From: an uncultured Nocardioidaceae bacterium
GTDB lineage: Bacteria > Actinomycetota > Actinomycetes > Propionibacteriales > Nocardioidaceae
DNA length: 64,000 nucleotides
Assembly (NCBI GenBank): GCA_902805845.1
Contig: CADCUI010000066.1
Span: 1 to 64,000, forward strand
Direction of reading: 5' to 3'
Below, one piece after another: positions 26,071-34,452 of this stretch. The notes below the pieces were generated by a model that worked only from the letters and a program-made list of their open reading frames with translations, was not told the DNA's origin and made no database searches. The translations under genes and the position numbers were made by a program. Position 1 is the first letter of the stretch. Each line of letters opens with the position of its first letter.

Positions 26071-27357
26071 TCAGAGCGTGATGTTCTCCAGCATGTCGGT
26101 GACCAGCGCCGCGATCGGTGAGCGCTCGGACCGGGTCAGCGTGACGTGCCCGAACAGGGGGTGGCCCTTGAGCCGCTCCACGACCGCGACCACGCCGTCG
26201 TGCCGCCCCACCCGGAGGTTGTCGCGCTGGGCGACGTCGTGGGTCAGCACGACCTTCGAGTTCGCCCCGATCCTCGAGAGGACCGTCAGCAGGACGTTGC
26301 GCTCCAACGACTGCGCCTCGTCGACGATCACGAACGCGTCGTGCAGCGAGCGCCCGCGGATGTGGGTCAGCGGCAGCACCTCGAGCATGCCGCGGTCGAG
26401 GACCTCCTCGATGACCTCGCGGGACGCGACGGCGCCGAGGGTGTCGAACACCGCCTGGGCCCACGGCGACATCTTGTCGTTCTCCGACCCCGGCAGGTAG
26501 CCGAGCTCCTGGCCGCCCACCGGGTACAGCGGACGGAAGACGACGACCTTCTGGTGGCGGCGCCGCTCCATCACCGCCTCCAGGCCGGCGCAGAGCGCGA
26601 GCGCGGACTTCCCGGTCCCGGCGCGGCCGCCCAGCGAGACGATCCCGATCTCGGGGTCGAGGAGCAGCTCGAGGGCCACGCGCTGCTCCGCCGAGCGGCC
26701 GTGCAGGCCGAACGCGTCCCGGTCGCCGCGGACGAGCTGCACGCCCTTGTCGGCTCGCACCCGCCCCAGGGCACTCCCCCGCTCGGAGAGGAGCACCAGG
26801 CCGGTGTGGCAGGGAAGCTCCCGCGCCTGCTCCAGGTCGAGGTGCCCCTCGCCGTACAGGTCATCGAGGTCGGCGCCGGTGACGTCGAGCTCCACCATGC
26901 CGGTCCAGCCCGGCTCGTGCGCGAGCTCGGCGCGGTACTCCTCGGCGTCGAGGCCGACCGCCGACGCCTTGATCCGCAGGGGCAGGTCCTTCGAGACCAG
27001 GGTGACCTCCTGGCCCTCGTCGGCGAGGTTGCGGGCGACCGCGAGGATCCGGGTGTCGTTGTCGCCGAGCCGGAACCCCGAGGGCAGCGAGCCGGCGTCG
27101 GTGTGGTTCAGCTCGACCCGCAGCGTGCCGCCCGCCACGTTGACCTGCACCGGGCGATCGAGCCGGCCGTGCTCGATCCGGAGCTCGTCGAGCCTGCGCA
27201 GCGCGGCCCGCGCGAAGAACCCCAGCTCGGGATGGTGCCGCTTGGCCTCCAGCTCGGTGACGACCACCACCGGGAGCACGACCTCGTGCTCCTCGAAGCG
27301 CCCCGTTGCGGCGGGGTCGGCCAGCAGGACACTGGTGTCGAGAACATAGGTGCGCAC
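26071..27357 (-). CDS. phoH: PIN-PhoH fusion ATPase (PhoH2 type)
   Basis: 428-residue protein. The N-terminal PIN nuclease domain (about residues 1-150) has acidic residues in [23 protein letters not shown] and [15 protein letters not shown]. The C-terminal PhoH helicase/ATPase domain has Walker [14 protein letters not shown] and Walker [14 protein letters not shown]. PhoH2 proteins are reported to couple RNA unwinding and cleavage. The GTG start is preceded by a GAGGAG Shine-Dalgarno on the minus strand. It lies downstream of uppS on the same strand with a 220-bp gap, so probably has its own promoter. Confidence 0.93.
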   Translation of the reverse strand: MRTYVLDTSVLLADPAATGRFEEHEVVLPVVVVTELEAKRHHPELGFFARAALRRLDELRIEHGRLDRPVQVNVAGGTLRVELNHTDAGSLPSGFRLGDNDTRILAVARNLADEGQEVTLVSKDLPLRIKASAVGLDAEEYRAELAHEPGWTGMVELDVTGADLDDLYGEGHLDLEQARELPCHTGLVLLSERGSALGRVRADKGVQLVRGDRDAFGLHGRSAEQRVALELLLDPEIGIVSLGGRAGTGKSALALCAGLEAVMERRRHQKVVVFRPLYPVGGQELGYLPGSENDKMSPWAQAVFDTLGAVASREVIEEVLDRGMLEVLPLTHIRGRSLHDAFVIVDEAQSLERNVLLTVLSRIGANSKVVLTHDVAQRDNLRVGRHDGVVAVVERLKGHPLFGHVTLTRSERSPIAALVTDMLENITL

Positions 27358-27421
27358 GCGGGGCTCCTCGTGACCGCGGCGCGCACTCAGCGCCCGGTCC
27401 TAGATCGATGCGGACCGGGAA

Positions 27422-27437
27422 CGGGCCCGAAGGCCCG
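27422..27437. terminator. Small GC hairpin between uppS and phoH
   Basis: CGGGCC-cgaa-GGCCCG, 6-bp stem with a GNRA-like tetraloop region, in the 220-bp gap after uppS (minus strand). The rest of that gap shows no gene or clear promoter. Confidence 0.35.
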
Positions 27438-27577
27438 AGTGCGGACCTCCGGATGCTGCGTGGTCGTGAACGCTCACGATGGGGCCTCCCGAAGCACCTG
27501 GCTTCTCCGCCCGATGCCTGGCTCGACGGTAGATCCGTCAGTCGTCCGCGCGCCGCAGACACGCGGTGCGCTCGAGC

Positions 27578-28354
27578 TCAGACGCCGAAGCGCCGTTGGC
27601 GGATGGCGTAGGCGCGGAGCGCCCGCAGGAAGTCCACGCGCCGGAAGTCGGGCCAGTAGGCCTCGCAGAAGTAGTACTCGCTGTGCGCCGACTGCCACAG
27701 CAGGAACCCCCCGAGGCGCTGCTCGCCCGACGTGCGGATGACCAGGTCGGGGTCGGGCTGCCCCCTCGTGTAGAGGTGCTCGGCGATGTGCTCGACGTCG
27801 AGGATGCCGGCCAGCTCCTCGATCGAGGTGCCCTCCCGGGCGTGGTGCTGGAGCAGTGAGCGTACGGCGTCCGCGATCTCGCGCCTCCCGCCGTAGCCGA
27901 CGGCGACGTTGACGAGGACCCCGTGGACGTCCCGGGTCGCCGCCGACGCCTCCTTGAGGGCGCGCCCCGTCGAGTCCGGCAGCAGGTCGAGCGCCCCCAT
28001 CGGGTTGATCCGCCACCGGCCCGCCTCGGCAAGCTCCGACACCACGTCCTCGATGATCCGCAGCAGCGGCGTCAGCTCGTCGTCGGACCGGTTGAGGTTG
28101 TCGGTGGACAGCAGCCACAGCGTGACCACCTCGATGCCCAGCTCCTCGCACCACTCCAGGAACGGCGAGATGTTGGCCGCCCCGGCGCGGTGGCCCTCGG
28201 CGGTGTCGGCCCCGGCGGCCCTGGCCCAGCGGCGGTTGCCGTCGAGCATCACCCCGACGTGCTTCGGCAGCCGGTCGGCCGGGAGCCGACGTACGAGCCT
28301 CGCCTCGTAGGCGGGGTAGGCCACGCGCTTGACGGCCTTCCTCAACGACCCCAC
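27578..28354 (-). CDS. uppS: Isoprenyl transferase / undecaprenyl-type diphosphate synthase
   Basis: 258-residue cis-prenyltransferase that elongates farnesyl-type diphosphates with IPP to make the polyprenyl carrier for cell-wall synthesis. VGVMLDGNRRWARAAGADTA holds the catalytic Asp and phosphate-binding residues, followed by GHRAGAANISPFLEWC, TLWLLSTDNLNRSDDEL and the C-terminal DLVIRTSGEQRLGGFLLWQS and YYFCEAYWPDFRRVDFLRAL. Whether the product is decaprenyl, undecaprenyl or shorter cannot be read off. It uses isoprenoid units from the IspH pathway. GTG start; divergent from the TrhA-like gene. Confidence 0.95.
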   Translation of the reverse strand: MGSLRKAVKRVAYPAYEARLVRRLPADRLPKHVGVMLDGNRRWARAAGADTAEGHRAGAANISPFLEWCEELGIEVVTLWLLSTDNLNRSDDELTPLLRIIEDVVSELAEAGRWRINPMGALDLLPDSTGRALKEASAATRDVHGVLVNVAVGYGGRREIADAVRSLLQHHAREGTSIEELAGILDVEHIAEHLYTRGQPDPDLVIRTSGEQRLGGFLLWQSAHSEYYFCEAYWPDFRRVDFLRALRAYAIRQRRFGV

Positions 28355-28408
28355 CGCACTTGACTATCACGTTCAGCGCACCTTTGGTGCCGGTTCAGGA
28401 CTTCTGGG

Positions 28409-28414
28409 TACTGT
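28409..28414 (+). promoter_or_regulatory. Candidate -10 box (TACTGT) of the TrhA-like gene, leaderless
   Basis: TACTGT ends 6 nt before the ATG at 28421 in the 66-bp divergent gap with uppS. Confidence 0.45.
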
Positions 28415-28420
28415 CACGCC

Positions 28421-29164
28421 ATGGGTGCTCACACGTCCCGGTCGGATGCGCAGGAGTCCGCTGCCGCACCCCGGCGCGCATCCCAGGTGGCGCATCACGT
28501 GGAGGAGCAGATCGCCGACGTGCTCGCCGAGGTCAAGCCCCGGCTGCGCGGCTGGCTGCACGCCGTCACCTCGCCCCTGGCCCTGGCCGGCGGGATCGTG
28601 CTGGTCGCGCTCTCCCCGACCACGATGGCGCGGATCGGCAGCACCGTCTTCACCGTGACCGCCCTGCTGCTCTTCACGGTCTCGGCGGTCTACCACCGCG
28701 GGACCTGGAGCCCCCGCGTGTGGGCGTTCCTGCGGCGCTTCGACCACGCCAACATCTTCCTGCTCATCGCCGGCAGCTACACGCCGTTCACCCTGCTGAT
28801 GGTGGAGGGGCGCGCACAGGTGGTGCTGTTGAGCGTCGTGTGGGGCGTGGCACTGGCCGGGATGGTCTTCCGGTTGCTCTGGACCGACGCGCCGCGCTGG
28901 CTCTACGTGCCGATCTACATCGCGCTGGGCTGGGCAGCGGTGTTCTTCATCGACGACTTCGTCAACGGCGGCGGACCCGCGGTCGTGGCGTTGATCGCCG
29001 CCGGGGGCCTGCTCTACACGCTCGGTGGCGTCGTCTACGGGTTCCAGCGCCCCAACCCCTTCCCGTCGTGGTTCGGGTTCCACGAGGTCTTCCACTCGCT
29101 GACGATCTTGGCGTTCATCACCCACTACGTGGGGGTCTCGCTCGCCACCTACTCGCTGCGCTGA
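28421..29164 (+). CDS. Hemolysin III / TrhA-family membrane protein
   Basis: 247-residue seven-helix protein of the hemolysin III/PAQR superfamily. A 45-residue polar N-terminus precedes LRGWLHAVTSPLALAGGIVL. Conserved polar positions are present: FTVSAVYHRGTW, RRFDHANIFLLIAGSYTPFT and a C-terminal FGFHEVFHSLTILAFITHY with paired His residues, which in PAQR proteins form a metal site. Bacterial relatives (TrhA) are linked to membrane-lipid homeostasis rather than to haemolysis. The start is supported by TACTGT 6 nt upstream. Confidence 0.92.
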   Translation: MGAHTSRSDAQESAAAPRRASQVAHHVEEQIADVLAEVKPRLRGWLHAVTSPLALAGGIVLVALSPTTMARIGSTVFTVTALLLFTVSAVYHRGTWSPRVWAFLRRFDHANIFLLIAGSYTPFTLLMVEGRAQVVLLSVVWGVALAGMVFRLLWTDAPRWLYVPIYIALGWAAVFFIDDFVNGGGPAVVALIAAGGLLYTLGGVVYGFQRPNPFPSWFGFHEVFHSLTILAFITHYVGVSLATYSLR

Positions 29165-29296
29165 GACCGCCGACGACCCCTTCGGGGGGCGCGCATCGCG
29201 CCGAGATCGTGCATCCTGTGAGAACGGCGGAGCGGCGCACCTCGCTCGGTCCGACCCGCGTGCGTCTGTGCGCGGGCACCGGAGAGGAGAACGCCC

Positions 29297-31351
29297 GTGA
29301 CCACCGAGGTCCGCACCACCCACGAGGCCGCCCAGGAGCCACCGTCCGGTCGATGGGGGGGCCCGCTCGCACGCTGGCCGGTGTTCCTGGCCTCAGCCAT
29401 CGGCGTGACCGCCATGGCGGTGTGGGCGATCATCGCGCCCACCCAGGCCGAGAGCGCCATCCTCGAGGTGGTGGAGAAGGTCACGACCGGCTTCGGGTGG
29501 TTCTACATCGTGCTCGCGACGGCGATCCTGGGCTTCGTGCTCTTCCTCGGGATCTCCCGCTTCGGGCACATCCGCCTCGGACCCGACCACTCGCGACCGG
29601 AGTTCTCCACGTTCGCCTGGGCCTCGATGCTCTTCGCCGCCGGCATCGGCACCGACGTGATGTTCTTCTCCGTCGTGGAGCCCGTCAGCCACTACGTGGC
29701 GCCGCCCACCGGTGACCCGGAGACCGTTGCCGCAGCGCGTGAGGCGACGGTGTGGACGCTGTTCCACTACGGCATCACCGGGTGGGCGATGTACGCCCTC
29801 ATGGGGCTGGCGCTCGCCTACTTCGCCTACCGGCAGAACCTGCCGCTCGCCGTCAGGTCCGCGCTCCACCCGATCTTCGGCAAGCGCATCGACGGTCCGC
29901 TCGGCCACGCCGTGGACACCGCCGCCGTGCTCGGCACCGTCTTCGGGGTGGCCACCAGCCTCGGCATCGGCGTCGTCTTCCTCAACGTGGGGCTCAACAG
30001 GGCCTTCGGCGTCGGGGTCGGCACCGGGACCCAGATCGCGCTGGCCGTCCTGGCCGTCACCATGGCCGCCGTGTCGGCGACCACGGGAGTCGACAAGGGC
30101 ATCCGCATCCTGTCCCAGCTCAACGTGCTGCTCGCCCTGGCCCTGGCCGCCTGGGTGCTCCTCACCGGCAAGACCACGTTCATCCTCAATGCCATCGTGA
30201 CGAACGTCGGCGACTTCGCCCGCACCTTCCCCGCGAAGACGCTGGAGACGTTCGCGTTCGTCGACCGGGACGAGTGGATGTCACTGTGGACGCTCTTCTT
30301 CTGGGCCTGGTGGATCGCCTGGGCGTCGTTCGTAGGCCTCTTCCTCGCCCGCATCTCCCGCGGCCGGACCATCCGGCAGTTCGTGGCAGGGACCATGGTG
30401 ATCCCGTTCTGCTACATCGTCATGTGGATCTCGATCTTCGGCAACGCCGCGCTCGACCGCGTGCGCGAGGGCGACGACGCCTTCGCCGAGGAGGCCCAGC
30501 AGTACGACGGGGCCGGGTTCTTCACGCTGCTCGAGGACTATCCCGGCGCCGACCTGCTGATCGTGCTGGCCTGCTTCGTGGGGCTGCTGTTCTACGTCAC
30601 CTCCGCCGACTCAGGGGCTCTCGTCATGGGCAACCTCAGCTCACGGCTGCGCAGCGTGCAGGACGACGCTGCGCCCTGGATGCGCATCGTGTGGGCGGCG
30701 GTCACCGGCCTGCTCACGATCGCGATGCTGGCGGTCGGCGGCATCCTGGCGCTCCAGTACGCCACGATCATCTTCGCCGTGCCGTTCGCCGTGGTCCTCG
30801 TCCTGGTGATGTGGGGGCTGCTCAAGGCGCTGCGCGTCGAAGCCCGCCGCGTCGACTCCGCGGTGCACCATCTGCCCACCATGCTGTCCGCGCGATCGGC
30901 GGCGGAGGGGCGCGGAGCGTGGCGCGCCCGGCTGGCGCGCGCGCTGAACTTCGTCGACGTCGAGGACGCCGCGCTGCACCTGCGCGAGGTCGTGGCGCCA
31001 GCGCTCCAGGAGGTGGCCACGGACCTGAACGCGCGTGGCCTCACGGCGACCGTCACCTCCGAGGCCGGCGGGGACGGGGCCCTCCCGTGGGCCGAGCTCC
31101 GTACCGAGGTCCCGGAGCACCCCTTCGTGTACCGCGTCGAGGTGACCGAGTCGGCAGTCCCGACGTACGGGGGTCGCATGATCGGCGACCGCGACCGCTA
31201 TGCGCGGCTCGAGGTCCACCTCGACGGCGGCGGACAGGACTACGACGTCATGGGCTACACCGCGACCCAGGTGATCCATGACTGCCTCGACCAGTACGAG
31301 CAGCACCTGGCGTTCCTACGCCTCAGTCCGGGCGAGCGCCGCAGGACCTAG
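29297..31351 (+). CDS. BCCT-family choline/betaine-type transporter
   Basis: 684-residue secondary transporter with about twelve helices. FGWFYIVLATAILGFVLFLG, FAAGIGTDVMFFSVVEPVSH and the BCCT signature region FFWAWWIAWASFVGLFLARI are clear. The GIG(T/S)D-type segment and aromatic Trp-rich helix 8 suggest quaternary-amine substrates. A ~150-residue cytoplasmic C-terminal extension (after about 530) resembles BetT-type osmosensory tails. The GTG start has a GGAGAGGAG Shine-Dalgarno. Imported choline could feed the phosphatidylcholine-synthase-like enzyme at 59997 (inference). Confidence 0.93.
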   Translation: MTTEVRTTHEAAQEPPSGRWGGPLARWPVFLASAIGVTAMAVWAIIAPTQAESAILEVVEKVTTGFGWFYIVLATAILGFVLFLGISRFGHIRLGPDHSRPEFSTFAWASMLFAAGIGTDVMFFSVVEPVSHYVAPPTGDPETVAAAREATVWTLFHYGITGWAMYALMGLALAYFAYRQNLPLAVRSALHPIFGKRIDGPLGHAVDTAAVLGTVFGVATSLGIGVVFLNVGLNRAFGVGVGTGTQIALAVLAVTMAAVSATTGVDKGIRILSQLNVLLALALAAWVLLTGKTTFILNAIVTNVGDFARTFPAKTLETFAFVDRDEWMSLWTLFFWAWWIAWASFVGLFLARISRGRTIRQFVAGTMVIPFCYIVMWISIFGNAALDRVREGDDAFAEEAQQYDGAGFFTLLEDYPGADLLIVLACFVGLLFYVTSADSGALVMGNLSSRLRSVQDDAAPWMRIVWAAVTGLLTIAMLAVGGILALQYATIIFAVPFAVVLVLVMWGLLKALRVEARRVDSAVHHLPTMLSARSAAEGRGAWRARLARALNFVDVEDAALHLREVVAPALQEVATDLNARGLTATVTSEAGGDGALPWAELRTEVPEHPFVYRVEVTESAVPTYGGRMIGDRDRYARLEVHLDGGGQDYDVMGYTATQVIHDCLDQYEQHLAFLRLSPGERRRT

Positions 31352-31392
31352 GGCGGTCCGGACCACCGGCGCACGGCCCTGGCGAGCGACAT

Positions 31393-31592
31393 CGCCTGGC
31401 GATAAGCCGGGATGAAGCGCCATTCACGCCAGGCGCAGCATCTCCACGGTGCATCCGGGAGCCGGCCAGTCGACAGGCCGCCGGGGGTCCCACACCCCGT
31501 GGAGGCCGGGGCCCGACCGGTGCGACGCCGGTCGCGGTCCGTCCGCTCCCGCCACGACTCCGCGGGATCCATACCCAACCTCCCGAGGGAGG
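31393..31592 (+). ncRNA. Candidate structured 5' leader of the haloperoxidase-like gene
   Basis: The 248-bp gap contains several paired elements in order: CGCCTGGCG/CGCCAGGCG (31393-31401 with 31427-31435); a nested structure with CTCCACGG/CCGTGGAG (31442-31449 with 31497-31504) enclosing GGGA/TCCC (31457-31460 with 31488-31491) and CGGCC/GGCCG (31463-31467 with 31476-31480); GACCGG/CCGGTC (31515-31520 with 31528-31533); and CCTCCC-GA-GGGAGG (31579-31592), which would hide the Shine-Dalgarno of the following gene. The first hairpin, 41 bp after the transporter stop, may be a terminator. It matches no riboswitch consensus I know. Confidence 0.4.
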
Positions 31593-31599
31593 AGTTCTC

Positions 31600-32886
31600 A
31601 TGCGTCCTCTGCATCACCACCGCGTCACCACAGGACTGGCAGGTGCGGCCCTGGTGGCCACCACGCTGGTCACCGGAGCGTCCACGTCCGTAGCCGACGA
31701 CGCCACCCCACACGTCCTCGCCCGGCCCTCCGCAACCAGGGCCCAGACGGTCCTGGACTGGGAGCGCATCCTCTTCCGTACCGTCTACACCGAAGGTCTC
31801 ACCCCCATCCCCACCGGCGTGCCGCTCATGGGGTTCACGTCCATGGCGATGTACGACGCGGTGCAGAGCTCACTGGCCCGACACCACAGCTCGGAGAAGG
31901 CTGCGGTGGCCGCCGCTGCTCACGGTGTCCTCTCCCACTACTTCGCATCAGCGCCCCCACTGCTCGGCAGTCTGAACGCGAACCTGCTCGCGACGCTCTC
32001 CGGCGTCCGGGACGGGCCGGCCGAGGACCGAGGTCTTCGGATCGGCGAGGCGGCTGCGGCCGAGATGGTCGCCGACCGAGCGGACGACGGGTACGGCGAC
32101 ACCAGGCTGCACTACTCGAAGCCGAAGAAGGTCGGCTACTGGCAGCCGTCCGGCCCGCCGCCCGGAGCGCCTCCCGGATCACCGCCCGACATGCTCGCTG
32201 CCTGGCTGGGATCGCTGGACCCACTGGTGCTGCGCACACCGGTCAAGGTGGACGGCCCTGACAGCCTGACCAGCCGCGCTTACGCCCGGGACTTCAACGA
32301 GGTCAAGGCCGTGGGCGGCGCCACGTCCACACGAAGGAGCGCCAAGCAGACCTTGACGGCGCTCTTCTTCAACTCCAACTCGGCCACCATGATCGGGGAC
32401 GCGGTGGTGCGTCGGCTGCAGGAGCACCCGGTGGGGCTGCGGCGTACGACCCGGCTGTTCGCGGTCATGCACGCCTCGATGACCGACTCGGTGATCGAGT
32501 GCTTCCGGCTCAAGAGGGACGTCGGCTTCTGGCGACCTGCGGAGGCGATCGCACAGGCGGCCGACGACGGCAATCCGCGCACCGCGCCCGAGGAGGGGTG
32601 GACGACGCTGGTCCCCAGCCCTCCCTACGCCGACTACGTGAGCGGTCACGCCTGCCTCACCGCCCCGGCCGTCGAGACCATTCGGCAGATCCTGGGCGAG
32701 AACACCAGGCTGGAGCTGGTCTCGGTGCACAGCCCCAGGCCGCGTGTCTACGGTCGGCTGAGCACCATCGAGCGGCAGGCGCTCAACGCCCGCATCTGGT
32801 CGGGACTGCACTTCCGCGACGCCATGGATGACGGTTACCTCCTCGGTCACCGAACCGCCAGGCGGGTGCTCGCGCAGGTTCCCTAG
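31600..32886 (+). CDS. Secreted vanadium-haloperoxidase/PAP2-superfamily protein
   Basis: 428-residue exported protein. The signal peptide is at residues 1-32 (TGLAGAALVATTLVTGASTS). The C-terminal half carries the vanadate/phosphate-binding motifs of the vanadium chloroperoxidase-acid phosphatase superfamily: KRDVGFWRPAEAI (Lys/Arg), PYADYVSGHACLTAPAVE (SGH with His) and ARIWSGLHFRDAMDDGYLLG (Arg/His). The usual PSGH is VSGH here. Relatives are annotated as vanadium-dependent haloperoxidases, but many actinobacterial members are untested and may be phosphatases. A strong GGGAGGAG Shine-Dalgarno lies 5 nt before the ATG, inside a hairpin. Confidence 0.85.
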   Translation: MRPLHHHRVTTGLAGAALVATTLVTGASTSVADDATPHVLARPSATRAQTVLDWERILFRTVYTEGLTPIPTGVPLMGFTSMAMYDAVQSSLARHHSSEKAAVAAAAHGVLSHYFASAPPLLGSLNANLLATLSGVRDGPAEDRGLRIGEAAAAEMVADRADDGYGDTRLHYSKPKKVGYWQPSGPPPGAPPGSPPDMLAAWLGSLDPLVLRTPVKVDGPDSLTSRAYARDFNEVKAVGGATSTRRSAKQTLTALFFNSNSATMIGDAVVRRLQEHPVGLRRTTRLFAVMHASMTDSVIECFRLKRDVGFWRPAEAIAQAADDGNPRTAPEEGWTTLVPSPPYADYVSGHACLTAPAVETIRQILGENTRLELVSVHSPRPRVYGRLSTIERQALNARIWSGLHFRDAMDDGYLLGHRTARRVLAQVP

Positions 32887-32916
32887 CCACACCCCGCGGC
32901 GACCCAGGCCCGCCCC

Positions 32917-32932
32917 GCCCGCACCTGCGGGC
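32917..32932. terminator. GC hairpin after the haloperoxidase-like gene
   Basis: GCCCGC-acct-GCGGGC, 6-bp stem with a 4-nt loop between convergent gene ends. Confidence 0.45.
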
Positions 32933-32966
32933 CGGGCGGTTCTGGGCTCCGGTCGACCGGAGCGGG

Positions 32967-33182
32967 TCACTCGGCGTCGAAGGCCTCCTCGACCGCCTCC
33001 AGCTCGACGAGCTCGACCACGCGGTTGCCCTCGCGCAGCAGCCGTCGACGCTCGGGCGGGATGCCCCGGACCCGCTGCCTCACCCGTGCGGCACCTCGCC
33101 GCTCCGCGAGAGCCATCTCCTCGCGCCACACGAGCTCGGCGGCCTGCTCGGCTGCTGACTGCCTGTCCACCGGCTCTGACAC
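32967..33182 (-). CDS. Small hypothetical protein, charged helical
   Basis: 71-residue protein with no recognised family. The sequence is strongly charged and alanine/arginine-rich (AEQAAELVWREEMALAERRG, then GIPPERRRLLREGNRVVELV), so mostly helical, without a signal or membrane segment. Codon use is like that of its neighbours. It lies between the haloperoxidase-like gene (convergent) and the thioredoxin gene (divergent), starting 8 bp from the long-armed inverted repeat at 33190. Coding is plausible from composition alone. Confidence 0.55.
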   Translation of the reverse strand: MSEPVDRQSAAEQAAELVWREEMALAERRGAARVRQRVRGIPPERRRLLREGNRVVELVELEAVEEAFDAE

Positions 33183-33189
33183 CCGACCC

Positions 33190-33254
33190 CCTCATCTGGT
33201 ACGAATCGGTTGCCTCAGGAGTGTGGTCAGAGAACCGGGACGTACCAGATGAGG
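33190..33254. repeat. Long-armed inverted repeat B (13-bp arms, 39-nt loop)
   Basis: CCTCATCTGGTAC (33190-33202) pairs perfectly with GTACCAGATGAGG (33242-33254). It lies in the divergent gap between the small hypothetical gene and thioredoxin, 80 bp before the thioredoxin GTG. The stem matches element A at 14381 with two compensated positions. Confidence 0.65.
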
Positions 33255-33334
33255 CTCCCACCCTGGCGTCGGAATACCCAAGGGGGGCCCGTTCGTTCCC
33301 CCGGGGACAGACCACCGAGGAGAGGACCGACATC

Positions 33335-33730
33335 GTGCCCACCCTGGACCTGACCGCCGGCGACTTCGAGAAGACGGTGCTGGAGAACGACATCGTGCTC
33401 GTCGACTTCTGGGCGTCCTGGTGCGGACCGTGCCGCTCCTTCGCCCCGACGTACGAGAAGGCGTCGCAGAGCCACTCCGACGTGGTCTTCGGCAAGGTGG
33501 ACACCGAGGCCGAGCAGGCACTTGCCGCGGCGGCCAGCATCACCTCGATCCCGACGCTCATGGCGTTCCGCGAGGGGGTCCTGGTGTTCTCCCAGCCCGG
33601 AGCGCTCCCGGCGCCGGCCCTGGAGCAGGTCATCGGTGCGGTCCGCGGGCTCGACATGGACGAGGTCCGGTCGCAGATCGCCGCGCAGTCCGGCCAGGGC
33701 GCCGGAGACCCGCCCTCCACCCAGGGCTGA
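33335..33730 (+). CDS. Thioredoxin
   Basis: 131-residue thioredoxin-fold protein with the active site WASWCGPCRSF (Cys30 and Cys33) and the cis-proline in SITSIPTLMAFREG. It has a ~25-residue Ser/Gln/Gly-rich C-terminal extension beyond the usual ~105 residues. The frame is open far upstream, but GTG 33335 starts the fold correctly and is preceded by GAGGAGAGG. Acts as a cytoplasmic disulfide reductant. It is 10 bp before a methyltransferase gene and probably cotranscribed with it. Confidence 0.93.
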   Translation: MPTLDLTAGDFEKTVLENDIVLVDFWASWCGPCRSFAPTYEKASQSHSDVVFGKVDTEAEQALAAAASITSIPTLMAFREGVLVFSQPGALPAPALEQVIGAVRGLDMDEVRSQIAAQSGQGAGDPPSTQG

Positions 33731-33740
33731 GGCCGGGGCG

Positions 33741-34346
33741 GTGGACGCCCGCGACTGGGACCAGCGGTACGCCGCCTCGGAGCAGGTGTGGTCGCTGGGT
33801 CCCAATCCGTTCGTCGCCGCGGAGCTCGCCGACCTGACACCGGGCGCGGCGCTCGACCTGGCCTGCGGGGAGGGCCGCAACGCGATCTGGCTCGCCGGAC
33901 GCGGCTGGCAGGTCACCGCCGTGGACTTCTCGCAGGTGGCGGTCGACCGGGGACGGCGGACCGCGGGCGACCTGCCGATCAGCTGGCAGGTCGGGAACGC
34001 CCTGACGGTCGAGCTGCCGTCCGTCGACCTGGCGGTGCTGGCCTACCTCCAGCTGTCCCCGGACGAGCGTCGCACCGCCGTACGACGGGCCTTCGGGGTG
34101 CTGCGCCCGGGCGGGACGCTGTTCGTGGTGGCACACGACTCGAGCAACCTCACCGAGGGCACCGGCGGTCCCCAGGACCCGACGGTGCTCTACACCGCGG
34201 AGGACGTCCTCGCGGATCTGGCCGGTGGCGACCTCGTGGTGGTGCGTGCCGAGCGGGCGCGTCGCGTCGTCACGGCCGCGGACGAGCACGGCGGCGCCAC
34301 CGACAGCACGGCGTGGGACGCCGTGGTGCGGCTGATCCGCCGCTGA
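33741..34346 (+). CDS. Class I SAM-dependent methyltransferase
   Basis: 201-residue Rossmann-fold methyltransferase. WDQRYAASEQVWSLGPNPFV is a common N-terminus of TehB/UbiE-like enzymes; AdoMet motif I is LDLACGEGRNAIWLAGRGW, motif II VTAVDFSQVAVDRG, and FGVLRPGGTLFVVAHD is the post-motif region. Such enzymes include thiopurine/tellurite-type detoxifying methyltransferases, but the substrate is unknown. GTG 33741 was chosen because it starts the conserved fold 10 bp after thioredoxin. A cluster of 22-bp repeats follows 4 bp after the stop. Confidence 0.88.
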   Translation: MDARDWDQRYAASEQVWSLGPNPFVAAELADLTPGAALDLACGEGRNAIWLAGRGWQVTAVDFSQVAVDRGRRTAGDLPISWQVGNALTVELPSVDLAVLAYLQLSPDERRTAVRRAFGVLRPGGTLFVVAHDSSNLTEGTGGPQDPTVLYTAEDVLADLAGGDLVVVRAERARRVVTAADEHGGATDSTAWDAVVRLIRR

Positions 34347-34350
34347 GGCC

Positions 34351-34414
34351 GCACGAAGGGCGGCTCGGGCAGACATGGAGGGCGGCTCGGGCAGACATCG
34401 TGGGCGGCTCGGCG
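34351..34414 (+). repeat. Dispersed 22-bp repeat cluster R4 (three units)
   Basis: Three forward units of the GGGCGGCTCGGGCAGACAT variant (C for G, G for C at two positions relative to R1/R3), starting 4 bp after the methyltransferase stop. Confidence 0.85.
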
Positions 34415-34452
34415 GAGAGGGGTGCTCACCGGGGGTGGGACATCATCGGGAC

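Noticed and set aside
28421-29164. Haemolysin toxin
   Set aside because: Hemolysin III/TrhA homologues are PAQR-like membrane proteins; nothing in sequence or context suggests a toxin.
31352-31599. Known riboswitch (ydaO c-di-AMP, cobalamin, SAM-IV) before the haloperoxidase-like gene
   Set aside because: None of the conserved core sequences of those classes could be found; only generic paired segments are present.
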